Source: Sulfobacillus acidophilus (lineage in GTDB: Bacteria; Bacillota; Sulfobacillia; Sulfobacillales; Sulfobacillaceae). From it: a stretch of DNA of 45,512 nucleotides. Below the pieces are notes generated by a model. The model was not told the origin of the DNA. It ran no database searches and worked only from the letters and a program-made list of their open reading frames with translations. Within the stretch, counting starts at the first letter, position 1. Every line of letters begins with the position of its first letter. Of the stretch, positions 1 to 8,310 are shown piece by piece. The stretch is from assembly GCA_003023745.1 (NCBI GenBank), contig PXYV01000025.1:1-45512 (forward strand), given 5' to 3'. The translations under genes and the position numbers were made by a program.

Positions 1-51
1 TCATATGCGGACGGAATGCATCCACTGAGCGTGGATTCCCCAAAAAAGAGG

Positions 52-60
52 TTATCCACA
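52..60 (+). other. Perfect DnaA-box sequence
   Basis: TTATCCACA matches the bacterial DnaA-box consensus exactly. It is single, with no AT-rich unwinding region or second box nearby, so it is not an origin. It lies about 46 bases upstream of the rplM -35 hexamer. It may be a chance match or a titration/regulatory site. Confidence 0.3.
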
Positions 61-105
61 GGTGGTTGAAATGCACAACGCAAAAAGCTCGCTCATGACC
101 GCACC

Positions 106-134
106 TTGACAGTCGTTGCCACAACCAGTAAAAT
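106..134 (+). promoter_or_regulatory. Sigma-A promoter of rplM-rpsI
   Basis: A -35 hexamer TTGACA (106-111) is followed after exactly 17 bases by a -10 hexamer TAAAAT (129-134). Transcription would start near 141, giving a leader of about 54 bases before the rplM ATG at 195. This is the best promoter match in the window, as expected for ribosomal protein genes. Confidence 0.85.
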
Positions 135-194
135 GCTTATGTTTGGTTGGTGCCCAGGTTAAGACAGGTGATTTTTCGGAGAGGAAGTTTGCGC

Positions 195-629
195 ATGTCC
201 ACCTATATGGCTCGTCCTGCTGACGTGACACACAAGTGGTACGTGATCGATGCGGCGGGGAAGCCTTTGGGTCGTGTGGCCACCGCAGCGGCCACACTGT
301 TGCGTGGTAAACACAAGCCCATTTATACACCCCATATAGACACAGGGGACTACGTGATCATTGTCAATGCGGAAAAAGTTGTATTGACAGGTCGCAAGTT
401 AGACCAAAAGATTTACTTTCGCCATTCAGGATATGAGGGTGGCCTAAAGCGGACGGTGTATCGCCAGCTGATGGCCAAAAAGCCGGACTTCGCTGTGGAG
501 AAGGCCATTCGAGGAATGTTGCCGCACAATCGTTTGGGCCGCGCCATGTTTAAGAAACTCAAGGTATACCGAGGATCTGAACATCCGCACGCGGCGCAGC
601 AACCGGATCAGTGGGAGGTTATTGGTTAA
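195..629 (+). CDS. rplM: 50S ribosomal protein L13
   Basis: Early-assembly protein of the large ribosomal subunit. The 144-residue product has the usual L13 length and family blocks: the start region with [27 protein letters not shown], the [12 protein letters not shown] stretch, and the C-terminal [15 protein letters not shown] and [16 protein letters not shown] segments. The ATG at 195 is chosen because a purine-rich GGAGAGGAAG lies just upstream and the protein then begins MSTYMA, as in other L13 proteins; an in-frame ATG at 147 would add 16 residues foreign to the family. It is the first gene of the conserved rplM-rpsI pair, and its stop overlaps the rpsI start (TAATG). Transcription comes from the promoter at 106-134. 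Confidence 0.97.
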   Translation: MSTYMARPADVTHKWYVIDAAGKPLGRVATAAATLLRGKHKPIYTPHIDTGDYVIIVNAEKVVLTGRKLDQKIYFRHSGYEGGLKRTVYRQLMAKKPDFAVEKAIRGMLPHNRLGRAMFKKLKVYRGSEHPHAAQQPDQWEVIG

Positions 630-1021
630 TGGCAACGGCGCAGTTTTGGGGTACCGGACGTCGTAAGAATGCTGTGGCACGGGTCCGCTTAGTGCCCGGC
701 AGCGGTCGCATTGTGATTAACGGACGAGAGTTTGAAGATTATTTTCCGGTTCTCACCCAACGTACGGCCATTGTCAGCCCGCTGAAAACCGCTGATGTGC
801 AAGGGCGTTTCGATGTTTTGGTGCGTGTTCAGGGAGGCGGCTTGACTGGTCAGGCAGGTGCGGTGAGGCATGGGATTGCCCGTGCTCTGCTGGTGGTCGA
901 TCCCAACTTTCGGCAGGGGTTAAAGCAACGTGGTTTTCTCACCCGCGACGCACGGGTTAAAGAACGTCGGAAATATGGACTAAAGAAGGCGCGCAAGGCC
1001 CCTCAGTTTTCCAAGCGTTAG
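629..1021 (+). CDS. rpsI: 30S ribosomal protein S9
   Basis: Small-subunit ribosomal protein whose basic C-terminal tail reaches the P-site tRNA. The 130-residue product begins [20 protein letters not shown], the typical S9 opening, contains [19 protein letters not shown], and ends in the family tail [12 protein letters not shown]. The ATG overlaps the rplM stop codon, and a GGGAGG ribosome binding site lies inside the rplM end at about 612-617, so the two genes are translationally coupled. A factor-independent terminator follows directly. Confidence 0.97.
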   Translation: MATAQFWGTGRRKNAVARVRLVPGSGRIVINGREFEDYFPVLTQRTAIVSPLKTADVQGRFDVLVRVQGGGLTGQAGAVRHGIARALLVVDPNFRQGLKQRGFLTRDARVKERRKYGLKKARKAPQFSKR

Positions 1022-1028
1022 GCAGGTG

Positions 1029-1060
1029 AAGCCCCATCTCAGCGGGGCTTTTATTGTTTT
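1029..1060 (+). terminator. Rho-independent terminator of rplM-rpsI
   Basis: AAGCCCC (1029-1035) pairs with GGGGCTT (1044-1050) around an 8-base loop and runs into a T-rich tract. It sits 8 bases after the rpsI stop codon. Confidence 0.85.
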
Positions 1061-1153
1061 GCGTCGATTTAGTTCAAACCGCGCTTTCTTCTAAGAGACC
1101 TGAGAGTCTACCCCTCCCTCCATTCCACTCAACTCGGTTGAAAGGGAGCGGTG

Positions 1154-2422
1154 TCAACCGCCAACGCTGTGCTGTACGATTGAAAGGATGGGGCCGGGTG
1201 GCTGGGTTTGGGCTTTAATTTCATCCCATAATGCGTTCCAAGCCTCTCCCAGTCCTGCTTGAACAGCCAGCGCATTGCGGCGCAACATGAGTCCGGGATC
1301 GTTGGGGAGGTATTGCAAGGCGCGGTCTAAGTGTTCTAGGGCGTCGCCTGCACTGCCGGCCTGTTCGGCAGCTAGTTGATGGGCTAACGACTTGGCGCGA
1401 GCCAAAGCGGGTTTGTCGGGTTCATTAATAGTACGGTCAATTAATTGTGCGGAAACACTGGGTCTAAGATATTGGGCCACTGTCAAGGCTGATTCCAAGA
1501 CTTGGGGGAGGCACTGAAGCAGTTGATCGGCGTCGCGTAGAGCCTCTTCGCATAGGCGCCAGGCGAAGTCAATCTCATCGAGCGCCACAAAGCAGCGCGC
1601 CAGGTCACTTTGCAACCGACAGCGCGCTTCGGTCATGGAAAGTTTGGGTAAAACTTGAAGAGCCAACTGGACCGAAGCGCGGGCTTTGTCCGGCTCTCCC
1701 AAGCGGCAGTGGCATGCCGCCAAACGGATGTTAATCTCTGCTGTTAGTGTCGGCACGGAATGATTTTGCACCTGATTGGCTTCGTCGTACAGGGCAATCG
1801 CCGATTGGTAGTGCTGGGTTTCCCAGTAAATGTCCCCGTAATGCATGAGGGCGTATACTTTGAGATCGGGATCGGGCTGAGCACGGGCCACGTCGACCCC
1901 CCGTTGAAAATAGATGACGGCCTCATGCAAGAGGCCGGCAAGATATGCCGTGCGCCCCAAGATGACGGCGGTTTTCACCAACTGCGGCGTATCTTCCTCT
2001 GCTGTAAGTCGATCAAAGGCGGACTTAAGATTTCTCATGGCTTCGCTGTAGTGGTGTTGTGACAAGTGCACTTGGCCTCGAGATGTTTCGATTTGCGCCA
2101 AAATGTCATCGCGTCCGAGCCGCTCCGCCAAAAACTGGGCTTCCTCCAAGCCCACCAACGCTTCGTCGAGTCGTCCGCTTAACGTCAAAGCCTCTGCCGC
2201 CTTCATGAGCACGTCCACGGTCCGCAGATCGTCGTCGTTCCCTACAAAGTACCCGTAGGGCTTGCCCAGACGCTCTGCCATGACTTCTAAGGCTTTGCGC
2301 GATGGCCTGATACGGCCGAGCTCGACCTGACTGACGTAGCTCTTAGTTAGTTCGTGACCTGCTAATTGTTCTTGAGTCAAGTGCTTTTTCTTTCTCAAGT
2401 CGCGAATTTTATCCCCGATCAC
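1154..2422 (-). CDS. XRE-family HTH regulator with TPR repeats
   Basis: Probable DNA-binding regulator of 422 residues. Residues 6-60 form a Cro/C1-type helix-turn-helix (LRKKKHLTQEQLAG, then SYVSQVELGRIRPS). The rest is helical with repeated LDEA/ALxxxE patterns typical of tetratricopeptide repeats. This layout resembles Rap/NprR/PlcR-like or Rgg-type regulators of Firmicutes, which sense peptides or partner proteins with the TPR part; that role is inferred from layout only. The start is a GTG at 2422 preceded by an excellent AAGGAGG site. The gene is divergent from the CCA-adding enzyme, with an 81-base shared upstream region, and convergent with rpsI. The target is unknown. Confidence 0.85.
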   Translation of the reverse strand: MIGDKIRDLRKKKHLTQEQLAGHELTKSYVSQVELGRIRPSRKALEVMAERLGKPYGYFVGNDDDLRTVDVLMKAAEALTLSGRLDEALVGLEEAQFLAERLGRDDILAQIETSRGQVHLSQHHYSEAMRNLKSAFDRLTAEEDTPQLVKTAVILGRTAYLAGLLHEAVIYFQRGVDVARAQPDPDLKVYALMHYGDIYWETQHYQSAIALYDEANQVQNHSVPTLTAEINIRLAACHCRLGEPDKARASVQLALQVLPKLSMTEARCRLQSDLARCFVALDEIDFAWRLCEEALRDADQLLQCLPQVLESALTVAQYLRPSVSAQLIDRTINEPDKPALARAKSLAHQLAAEQAGSAGDALEHLDRALQYLPNDPGLMLRRNALAVQAGLGEAWNALWDEIKAQTQPPGPILSIVQHSVGG

Positions 2423-2503
2423 GCTTAGCCCTCCTTGTCACAATGTATCATAGGTTTAAAGTCATTTAACAGTGCCACAGAAATGTAGAGAGAAGGGTTT
2501 GGT

Positions 2504-3664
2504 GTGATCGAACACATCAAACGGATGCCGTTAACATCTGAAGTGCGAGACATCATGCGTGCAGTGCGTCAACGCGGTGGGGAAGTCTATGTGGTGGGGG
2601 GTGCTGTGCGGGATTGGGCGTGGGAACCCGGGTCGTTTAATGCGAACACTGTGGACTGGGACCTCACCACCAATCTCTCCCCCGATATTTTAGAGGCGCT
2701 CGCCGTTAGCAAACACCCCGGAATGCAGTTTGGGACCTTTCGTTTAGGAGCACATGTTGAAGTGACGATCATGCGGCGCGAAGGCATCTATGCGGACCAT
2801 CGACACCCCGCGAACATTGCCTCGGCGGCTGGTATTGAGGATGATTTAAGGCGGCGGGATTTTACGGCCAATGCCGTGGCCTATGATGGAAGCAGGGTGG
2901 TAGCATCTGCCGATGCTTTGCATGATTTGCGCGATCGTCGTTTACGGACCGTAGGAGACCCGACACTACGGTTTCGCGAGGATCCGCTGCGGATGCTGCG
3001 ACTTTTGAGGTTTTCAGGAAATTACGATCGGATTGGGGTGGACTCCAAAACCTGGCTCACCCTCTTAGCAATGCGCGACGAGGTGCGCCTGGTCAGTCGA
3101 GAACGGCGCTTGCAGGAATTTGTAAAGTTCTTAAAATCCCCGTTGCATCGATGGTACAAGTGGCACCAAGCCGGCATGGATCAAGCATTGGAGTGGAGCC
3201 ATGGGGAATGCGCTCCATCGTTGGATGTTGCATGGATGATGGCGCCCGAGCATCCGGCAGCGCGCATTGCCGTTTATCGTATGATGACGGCGGGCACGTG
3301 CCGGGGCTTAGATATCTGGGCGCAAAATTGGCCGCTGCCGCGATCATGGCGCGCTGGGCTAACCGCCTTGAGTGCGAGCCCTGATCCAACCATCTGGGCT
3401 GATCTGGCACGGATTCCCTACCAGCGCCAGGCCTGGATGTTTCGCGAACTGGCGGCGGCGCAGGGCATGGACCGCAGTACCCTCAATGTCTTGCAGTTAG
3501 CTGTGTCGCCAGCGGAAATTCAAAAGCGATGGGGCATCTCCGGTGCCGCCTTGGGTCAGGTTGTGCGCTGCCTTTATGAACTCATTGCTCATGATCCGAC
3601 GCGTAATGACCGGGCGCAGCTCGGGCTCGCAATCGAAACTTGCGCTAAATCAAGACAGGAATGA
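2504..3664 (+). CDS. cca: CCA-adding enzyme / poly(A) polymerase family tRNA nucleotidyltransferase
   Basis: Adds or repairs the 3' CCA end of tRNAs, using CTP and ATP. The 386-residue product is a class II nucleotidyltransferase. It shows the GGAVRD loop (32-37), the metal-binding DWD pair (D51, D53), RRDFTANA (117-124) and EDPLRMLRLLRF (160-170). The C-terminal half is less conserved and helical. Start GTG 2504 follows GAGAAGGG at a good distance. It is divergent from the HTH-TPR gene and followed after 50 bases by the amidase gene. From sequence alone, full CCA addition cannot be told from A-adding or CC-adding variants. Confidence 0.9.
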   Translation: MIEHIKRMPLTSEVRDIMRAVRQRGGEVYVVGGAVRDWAWEPGSFNANTVDWDLTTNLSPDILEALAVSKHPGMQFGTFRLGAHVEVTIMRREGIYADHRHPANIASAAGIEDDLRRRDFTANAVAYDGSRVVASADALHDLRDRRLRTVGDPTLRFREDPLRMLRLLRFSGNYDRIGVDSKTWLTLLAMRDEVRLVSRERRLQEFVKFLKSPLHRWYKWHQAGMDQALEWSHGECAPSLDVAWMMAPEHPAARIAVYRMMTAGTCRGLDIWAQNWPLPRSWRAGLTALSASPDPTIWADLARIPYQRQAWMFRELAAAQGMDRSTLNVLQLAVSPAEIQKRWGISGAALGQVVRCLYELIAHDPTRNDRAQLGLAIETCAKSRQE

Positions 3665-3714
3665 AGCCGGGCACGTTTTCATACCCCTGAGTGAGGACGA
3701 AGGGGGACACTCTC

Positions 3715-4449
3715 ATGCGAGGATTCGTGCGGGTGCCGATGATATTGGCCCTAAGCCTGTTGTTAGGCGGATTTCTACTGATAGCGGGTGCTCGTGGTCA
3801 AGTTCAGTCCGAGCCGCCTGTACCACCAATGGTGGGTGACTTATTGAGCGGACGGACCATCATCATTGATCCCGGCCACGGCGGATGGGACCCAGGCGCG
3901 CGCGGTCGCTACACGACGGAAGCGATCGTCAATCTCGCGGTGGCGTTAAAACTGAAGGCCTGGCTAAGGACGGCGGGAGCGCGGGTGCTGATGACTTGGG
4001 ATAGCCCGCAAGATATTCCCCCCGACCGCAAATATCGCGTCCGCGAGCGTCTCGAGTGGATTAACCGGCAACACGCGGATGTGCTGATTGACATTCACTG
4101 CAACTCCGGCCAGGCGTCTTTTCGCAACCCTCAGACTTTCTACTGGGATGGCGCGCCAAGCTACCATTTAGCGCACGATGTACAGGAAGAGTTGCGATAC
4201 TTTACCCATAGCAGGCGCGATGTTAAGCGCATCGACCAATATGTGCTGCGCTATGCCCATATGCCTGCTATTAACGTCGAGATTGGGTATCTGACGAATG
4301 CCCAGGAAGAGCGGCTCCTGATGACTTCTTCTTATCAAGAAAAACTGACCTGGTATATCTTTGTCGGGATCGAACGATGGCTTTTGAAGGGGCGCTGGTC
4401 AGCCGACTTGTTGGATGCCCCGCCTCCGACGGATCTTTTGGTGCGTTAA
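3715..4449 (+). CDS. N-acetylmuramoyl-L-alanine amidase, exported (CwlD-like, Amidase_3)
   Basis: Zinc hydrolase that cleaves the MurNAc-L-Ala bond in peptidoglycan outside the membrane. The 244-residue product has an N-terminal hydrophobic segment (about 9-27), a signal peptide or anchor. The Amidase_3 metal and catalytic residues are visible: H55 in DPGHGG, E69 in TTEA, H128 in DIHCN and E189 in NVEIGYLTN. Length and layout fit the CwlD type, which makes muramic lactam in the spore cortex; a sporulation role is inferred. The ATG at 3715 is preferred over the ATG at 3691 because a strong GAAGGGGGA site precedes it and it puts the signal peptide at the N terminus. Confidence 0.88.
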   Translation: MRGFVRVPMILALSLLLGGFLLIAGARGQVQSEPPVPPMVGDLLSGRTIIIDPGHGGWDPGARGRYTTEAIVNLAVALKLKAWLRTAGARVLMTWDSPQDIPPDRKYRVRERLEWINRQHADVLIDIHCNSGQASFRNPQTFYWDGAPSYHLAHDVQEELRYFTHSRRDVKRIDQYVLRYAHMPAINVEIGYLTNAQEERLLMTSSYQEKLTWYIFVGIERWLLKGRWSADLLDAPPPTDLLVR

Positions 4450-4498
4450 GCAAACGCAGCCGCTGGCCGAACACGCATGAATCAGGGCGATGCAACGG

Positions 4499-4504
4499 TA
4501 TAAT
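4499..4504 (+). promoter_or_regulatory. Candidate -10 element for arginase gene
   Basis: A perfect TATAAT lies 27 bases before the arginase ATG, between the amidase stop and the arginase ribosome binding site. No good -35 hexamer sits 16-18 bases upstream, so the promoter may be weak or need an activator. Confidence 0.45.
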
Positions 4505-4531
4505 GAAGACATGACCTGAAAGGAGCTTAGT

Positions 4532-5431
4532 ATGACGCCTAAAGAAATCAGTGTAGTGGGTGTGCCACTGGATTATGGGGCGGACCGCCGCGGAGTCGAT
4601 ATGGGCCCTAGCGCCATTCGCTATGCGGGACTTCATGAAAAATTGCGCCAGGCTGGACATGTCGTCAACGACCTCGGGAATTTGGCCGTGCCCGTGCCGG
4701 AAAGTCGGACACCCCGCGATCCTCATGCCAAGTATATGGATGAAATCGTCAAAGTGAATCGTGTGCTGGCACGAACGATTGAAAAGGTGTCACGTGAGGG
4801 GCAGTTTCCACTCGTGCTAGGTGGAGACCACGCGATTGCAATGGGCACGATTGCCGGGATTTTGCGGGTTCGGCCGAAAATTGGGCTGTTGTGGTTTGAT
4901 GCGCACGGAGACTTTAACACCGAAAAGACATCGCCTTCCGGAAACGTTCACGGCATGCCCGCCGCAGTCGCCGCAGGCCGCAGTCAGTCAGACCTGGCGA
5001 TTCCCTTTAAAGGGCACTTTTTAGACGAATCCAAGATTGTTTATGTCGGTGTGAGAACTTTGGATCGCGAAGAGGCGCGAGCTCTAAGAGAAAGTCGGAC
5101 CACGGTTTTTTCCATGCATGAGGTGGATCGTTACGGTATGCGGGAAGTTATGGCGCGCGCAATGGATCTGGTGACGGACGGCACAGACGGCGTCCATTTG
5201 AGTTTTGACATCGATGCGCTTGACCCGCTGTACGCACCCGGGTCGGGTACTCCGTTTAACGGTGGATTGACCGATCGCGAAGCCCATCTGGCGCTAGAAT
5301 TGTTGGCAGAAGGCGATATCCTGACGTCGATGGAAATGGTGGAAGTCAATCCGATCTTGGATGAACGCAATCGAACCGGTTGCCTCGCCGCCAACTTAAT
5401 TGCCTCGGCGTTGGGGCACCGCATTATATGA
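4532..5431 (+). CDS. rocF: Arginase (ureohydrolase family)
   Basis: Hydrolyses L-arginine to ornithine and urea with two Mn ions. The 299-residue product carries the manganese ligands in the family blocks: H100 in GGDH, D123/H125/D127 in DAHGD, and D226/D228 in SFDIDALDP. The substrate loop TSPSGNVHGMP is the arginase form; agmatinases differ here, so arginase is preferred. An AAAGGAG site precedes the ATG. The M20 amidohydrolase starts 17 bases after the stop, so both are probably one nitrogen-salvage transcript. In an acidophile, ammonia or urea release could help acid resistance, but that is speculation. Confidence 0.92.
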   Translation: MTPKEISVVGVPLDYGADRRGVDMGPSAIRYAGLHEKLRQAGHVVNDLGNLAVPVPESRTPRDPHAKYMDEIVKVNRVLARTIEKVSREGQFPLVLGGDHAIAMGTIAGILRVRPKIGLLWFDAHGDFNTEKTSPSGNVHGMPAAVAAGRSQSDLAIPFKGHFLDESKIVYVGVRTLDREEARALRESRTTVFSMHEVDRYGMREVMARAMDLVTDGTDGVHLSFDIDALDPLYAPGSGTPFNGGLTDREAHLALELLAEGDILTSMEMVEVNPILDERNRTGCLAANLIASALGHRII

Positions 5432-5447
5432 TGAGGAGGACGCCTGC

Positions 5448-6572
5448 ATGGATTGGCAAAAGAACCTGGTGCGATACCGGCGGGATTTGCATCGAATCCC
5501 CGAACTAGGATTTGAGGAACATAAGACGCATGATTATCTATGGGCTCGTTTGCAGGAAATGGGCCTTTCTCCCCGGGCTGCCACGAACACGGGTATTACG
5601 GCCGACATCGAGGGAACCGGACCGGGACAGGTTATCGCGGTCCGGGCGGATATGGATGGGCTGCCGCTTACCGAGGAAACGGGGTTGGAATTTGCCTCGC
5701 AGCATGCTGGAGTGATGCATGCGTGCGGGCACGACGCCCATATGGCTATCGCGCTGGGCTTGGCGGAGAGACTCCTTGGTAATCGCCACGCGTTCAAGCG
5801 GGTTCGTCTATTGTTCCAACCGGCCGAAGAGCGGTTGCCGGGAGGAGCGATCGGACTGATTGAGGCCGGAGCGCTTGACGGTGTGGACGAAGTGTACGGA
5901 CTGCATGTGTGGGCCAATCTTCCAGTGGGTTTGGTGGGATTAAAAGCCGGCCCCATGATGGCCAATGCGGACCAGTTTCGGATTGATATCCGAGGGTCGG
6001 GCGGGCACGGATCCCAGCCTCAGGCCACGAAGGATGCCGTGCTGATTGCAGCGCAGACGGTGGTGAATTTGCAGACGATTGTATCGCGGCGCATTCGCCC
6101 GCTGGATCCTGCGGTCGTGACGTGCGGTACGATTCATGCCGGTCACACGTTTAACATCATCGCCGAGACAGCCGAAGTGACGGGCACGGTCCGAACCTTC
6201 TCGGCCGATACGCAAACCCAGATTGCAAACGAGATTAGCCGGATAGCGGAGCGCACCGCGAATTTGTATGACGCCAGTGCCGAAGTTCACTATGAAAAGG
6301 GATATCCCGCCGTTGTCAACCATGAGCGCGAAGTGGCGTTGTGGGAGGAAAAACTGCGGGGATTCGTACAATTCGCAGACATCGATCCAGATATGGGCAG
6401 TGAGGACTTTGCGTACTATCTACAGCATAAACCGGGTGCGTTTCTGTTTTTGGGAGCAGCCCAGGATGACGGCGAATCACCCCCTCATCATTCGCCCCAT
6501 TTTTTGGTAAACGAGCGAGTTTTGCCGCTCGGCGTCGAGGTGCTATACCGAGCGATTACCGAAATACCCTGA
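5448..6572 (+). CDS. M20-family metal-dependent amidohydrolase (N-acyl-amino acid / hippurate hydrolase type)
   Basis: Two-metal hydrolase that removes an acyl group from an N-acyl amino acid or related amide. Over 374 residues it shows the M20D pattern: HACGHDAH (91-98, metal ligands C93 and H95), the E127-E128 pair in FQPAEER, H153 in GLHVWANLP, and a C-terminal histidine cluster PPHHSPHF. This subfamily contains amidohydrolases for hippurate, IAA conjugates, N-acetyl-diaminopimelate and N-acetylcysteine derivatives; the substrate cannot be read from sequence. Start ATG 5448 follows GAGGAGGA. It sits directly behind arginase, suggesting shared use in arginine or amide catabolism. A strong terminator follows at 6757. 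Confidence 0.88.
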   Translation: MDWQKNLVRYRRDLHRIPELGFEEHKTHDYLWARLQEMGLSPRAATNTGITADIEGTGPGQVIAVRADMDGLPLTEETGLEFASQHAGVMHACGHDAHMAIALGLAERLLGNRHAFKRVRLLFQPAEERLPGGAIGLIEAGALDGVDEVYGLHVWANLPVGLVGLKAGPMMANADQFRIDIRGSGGHGSQPQATKDAVLIAAQTVVNLQTIVSRRIRPLDPAVVTCGTIHAGHTFNIIAETAEVTGTVRTFSADTQTQIANEISRIAERTANLYDASAEVHYEKGYPAVVNHEREVALWEEKLRGFVQFADIDPDMGSEDFAYYLQHKPGAFLFLGAAQDDGESPPHHSPHFLVNERVLPLGVEVLYRAITEIP

Positions 6573-7428
6573 GGGCGTTTTGCGACAGCGCCGTGAAAAG
6601 GGTGAGGTGTTTTGTACGGCACTACCAGACAGGGCAACTGGAGTGATGGCCAGCCCCCAGTGTTTTGTAGCCCGTTGCGGCATTTCCCAGCAATTCGAAG
6701 AGCCCAGATGGTGCGAGGTTATCTGGTTTAGATTTAAGAAAACCCCGAGTTTTTAGATAGGCCGGGAACGGGTCGCGACGTCCCCGGCCTATTTTTGGAC
6801 ATGGCGTGCCTTTTGGCGCACCTGGGCAATCAGGGTAGCGAATGCCAAGGCGCGGGGGGAAAGCGGGCTGATTGCGAATATTTCTAAGCTGCGCTAAAAG
6901 ACCTACACGAATGGCTATGGCCGGCACTCCGTTTCGATTGCTTGCGCTTGCAGCGCTCGCATCGCTCGCAATTCAGAGGCACGCCTCTTTCATTGCCGTT
7001 GGATCCCTAAAGAAGGGGGCTTTAATCGCGAAAGCCTTCATGCACTGAATAAATCACGGGGAGGCAAAATAAATTGAATCATGATGAGTTCAAGGCGCAA
7101 TCGTGGTTAAAACCTGTCATTTATCTATCCTAGTGTGATATGTTAAGAGAGCGCATGAGCGTGGCCTTAAGTCCTTTGCGTGTCGGCCCGGGTCTGGGCG
7201 ACCTGCATCGGTGGCACCGATCGGATCTGGTCGTCGGCGCGGGCAAGCATCTATACGCGCGCGAACGATTGAGTTCGTTGCACTCATCAGCGGCGCTGCT
7301 GGTACTGTTCGGCGCATGTGGTGATGGTGGCGTATAGGGGTGACACCATATGCGGCATCCAACTGAAAGGAGACAGGCGGCTTTCCCGGCGGCTGGATCA
7401 ACGTCGGGGTCTTGCCGACCAAGGTGTC
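6573..7428. other. Long gap with no confident gene
   Basis: Apart from the terminator at 6757-6797, no gene could be supported in these 856 bases. Reading the plus strand from about 6798 to 6895 gives a protein-like stretch (WRAFWRTWAIRVANAKARG and on to ISKLR, then stop) with no start codon, possibly a gene remnant. A 101-codon minus-strand frame (6622-6927) runs through the terminator hairpin and is not convincing. There are small inverted repeats: GAGGC-AC-GCCTC near 6976-6987 and GGCTTT/AAAGCC near 7018-7036. A good ribosome binding site GAAAGGAG near 7364-7371 has no start codon behind it. Confidence 0.4.
6757..6797 (+). terminator. Rho-independent terminator downstream of the amidohydrolase
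   Basis: ATAGGCCGGG (6757-6766) pairs with CCCGGCCTAT (6783-6792) and is followed by TTTTT. It is 185 bases past the amidohydrolase stop, so it either ends that operon late or belongs to a short transcript in the gap. Confidence 0.7.
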
Positions 7429-8310
7429 ATGGACTATATTTTGGGCTTTGATTATGGCGGAACGAAAGTGGATGTGGGTGTGGCCGGGGTGGATGGAGCC
7501 ATCGTTGACCGCCAGCGCCTGTTGGTCGCGGATTTTTTGACGTTGGAGCAACTGATGGAGAGCTCCTTGGCGGTCGGACAGGCGCTAGCGGCGGACAAGC
7601 GGTTGGTGGCGGTTGGCGTCTCCACCATGGGCATTACGCACGCTGACCATGTAGATTTGGCCCCCAACGTGCCGGGATGGTCGACCCTGCATTTGCCGGC
7701 ACACTTTCATGCAGCATTTCCCGATGTTCCGGTCGTGATTGAAAATGATGTGCGCGCTGCCTGTGAGGCGGAACGGCGCTGGGGGTCGCTTCGAGATGTC
7801 AAAACTGCCGCCTATCTGAATTTAGGCACAGGAATTGCCATGGCCTTTGTTATTGGAGGCCGAGTCTATCCAGGAGCGCATGGAGCAGCGGGTGAAATCG
7901 CATATTTGTGGCGTGCCGACGAAAAAGGGTTTCGCGACGGCCACGCCCCCTTTGAAGAGCAATTCGGAGGAGGCGGATTAGATCGATTGATTCAACGCAT
8001 GTTTGCTCCATGGCATACGTTAAGTGAGCTTTTTGATCAGATGGCAAGGCCTGAAGTGGCAGCATTTTTGCACGAGACGTTTCGCGAAATTGCCCGGCGG
8101 GTGGGACACATTTTGTTGGCCTATGACGTGGAGCGGGTATCCGTGGGGGGAGGCATTGCTTTGCGATTTGATGTCCTGCGGCCAATTTTTGAGAGCGAAT
8201 GGCAAAGTCACCTGCCATTTCCACCGGATTTGGTTGTGAGTCGCTTTCTGAATCAAGCCGGACTGCACGGGGCACTAGCGCTGGCGGCAGGGCGAGGCGC
8301 ACCGGCATGA
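7429..8310 (+). CDS. ROK-family sugar kinase / regulator-like protein
   Basis: Probably phosphorylates a hexose or related sugar with ATP. The 293-residue product starts MDYILGFDYGGTKVDVG (phosphate-1 loop), has the catalytic Asp candidate D107 in ENDVRAACEAE, the LNLGTGIAMAFVIGG loop and GAHGAAGEI, and the adenosine motif SVGGGIA. The usual ROK zinc motif CxCGxxGCxE is absent and replaced by a glycine-rich FEEQFGGGG region, so this is an atypical branch. ATG 7429 is chosen because the family sequence begins there; only a short AAGGTG precedes it, and the frame is open up to 7318. Its stop overlaps the PfkB gene start (ATGA), which ties it to the sugar cassette. Confidence 0.8.
   Translation: MDYILGFDYGGTKVDVGVAGVDGAIVDRQRLLVADFLTLEQLMESSLAVGQALAADKRLVAVGVSTMGITHADHVDLAPNVPGWSTLHLPAHFHAAFPDVPVVIENDVRAACEAERRWGSLRDVKTAAYLNLGTGIAMAFVIGGRVYPGAHGAAGEIAYLWRADEKGFRDGHAPFEEQFGGGGLDRLIQRMFAPWHTLSELFDQMARPEVAAFLHETFREIARRVGHILLAYDVERVSVGGGIALRFDVLRPIFESEWQSHLPFPPDLVVSRFLNQAGLHGALALAAGRGAPA

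Noticed and set aside
52..60. Replication origin
   Set aside because: Only one DnaA box, no AT-rich stretch, no dnaA or dnaN gene nearby.
6622..6927. 101-codon minus-strand frame in the gap
   Set aside because: It runs straight through the terminator hairpin, has no ribosome binding site and no recognisable motif.
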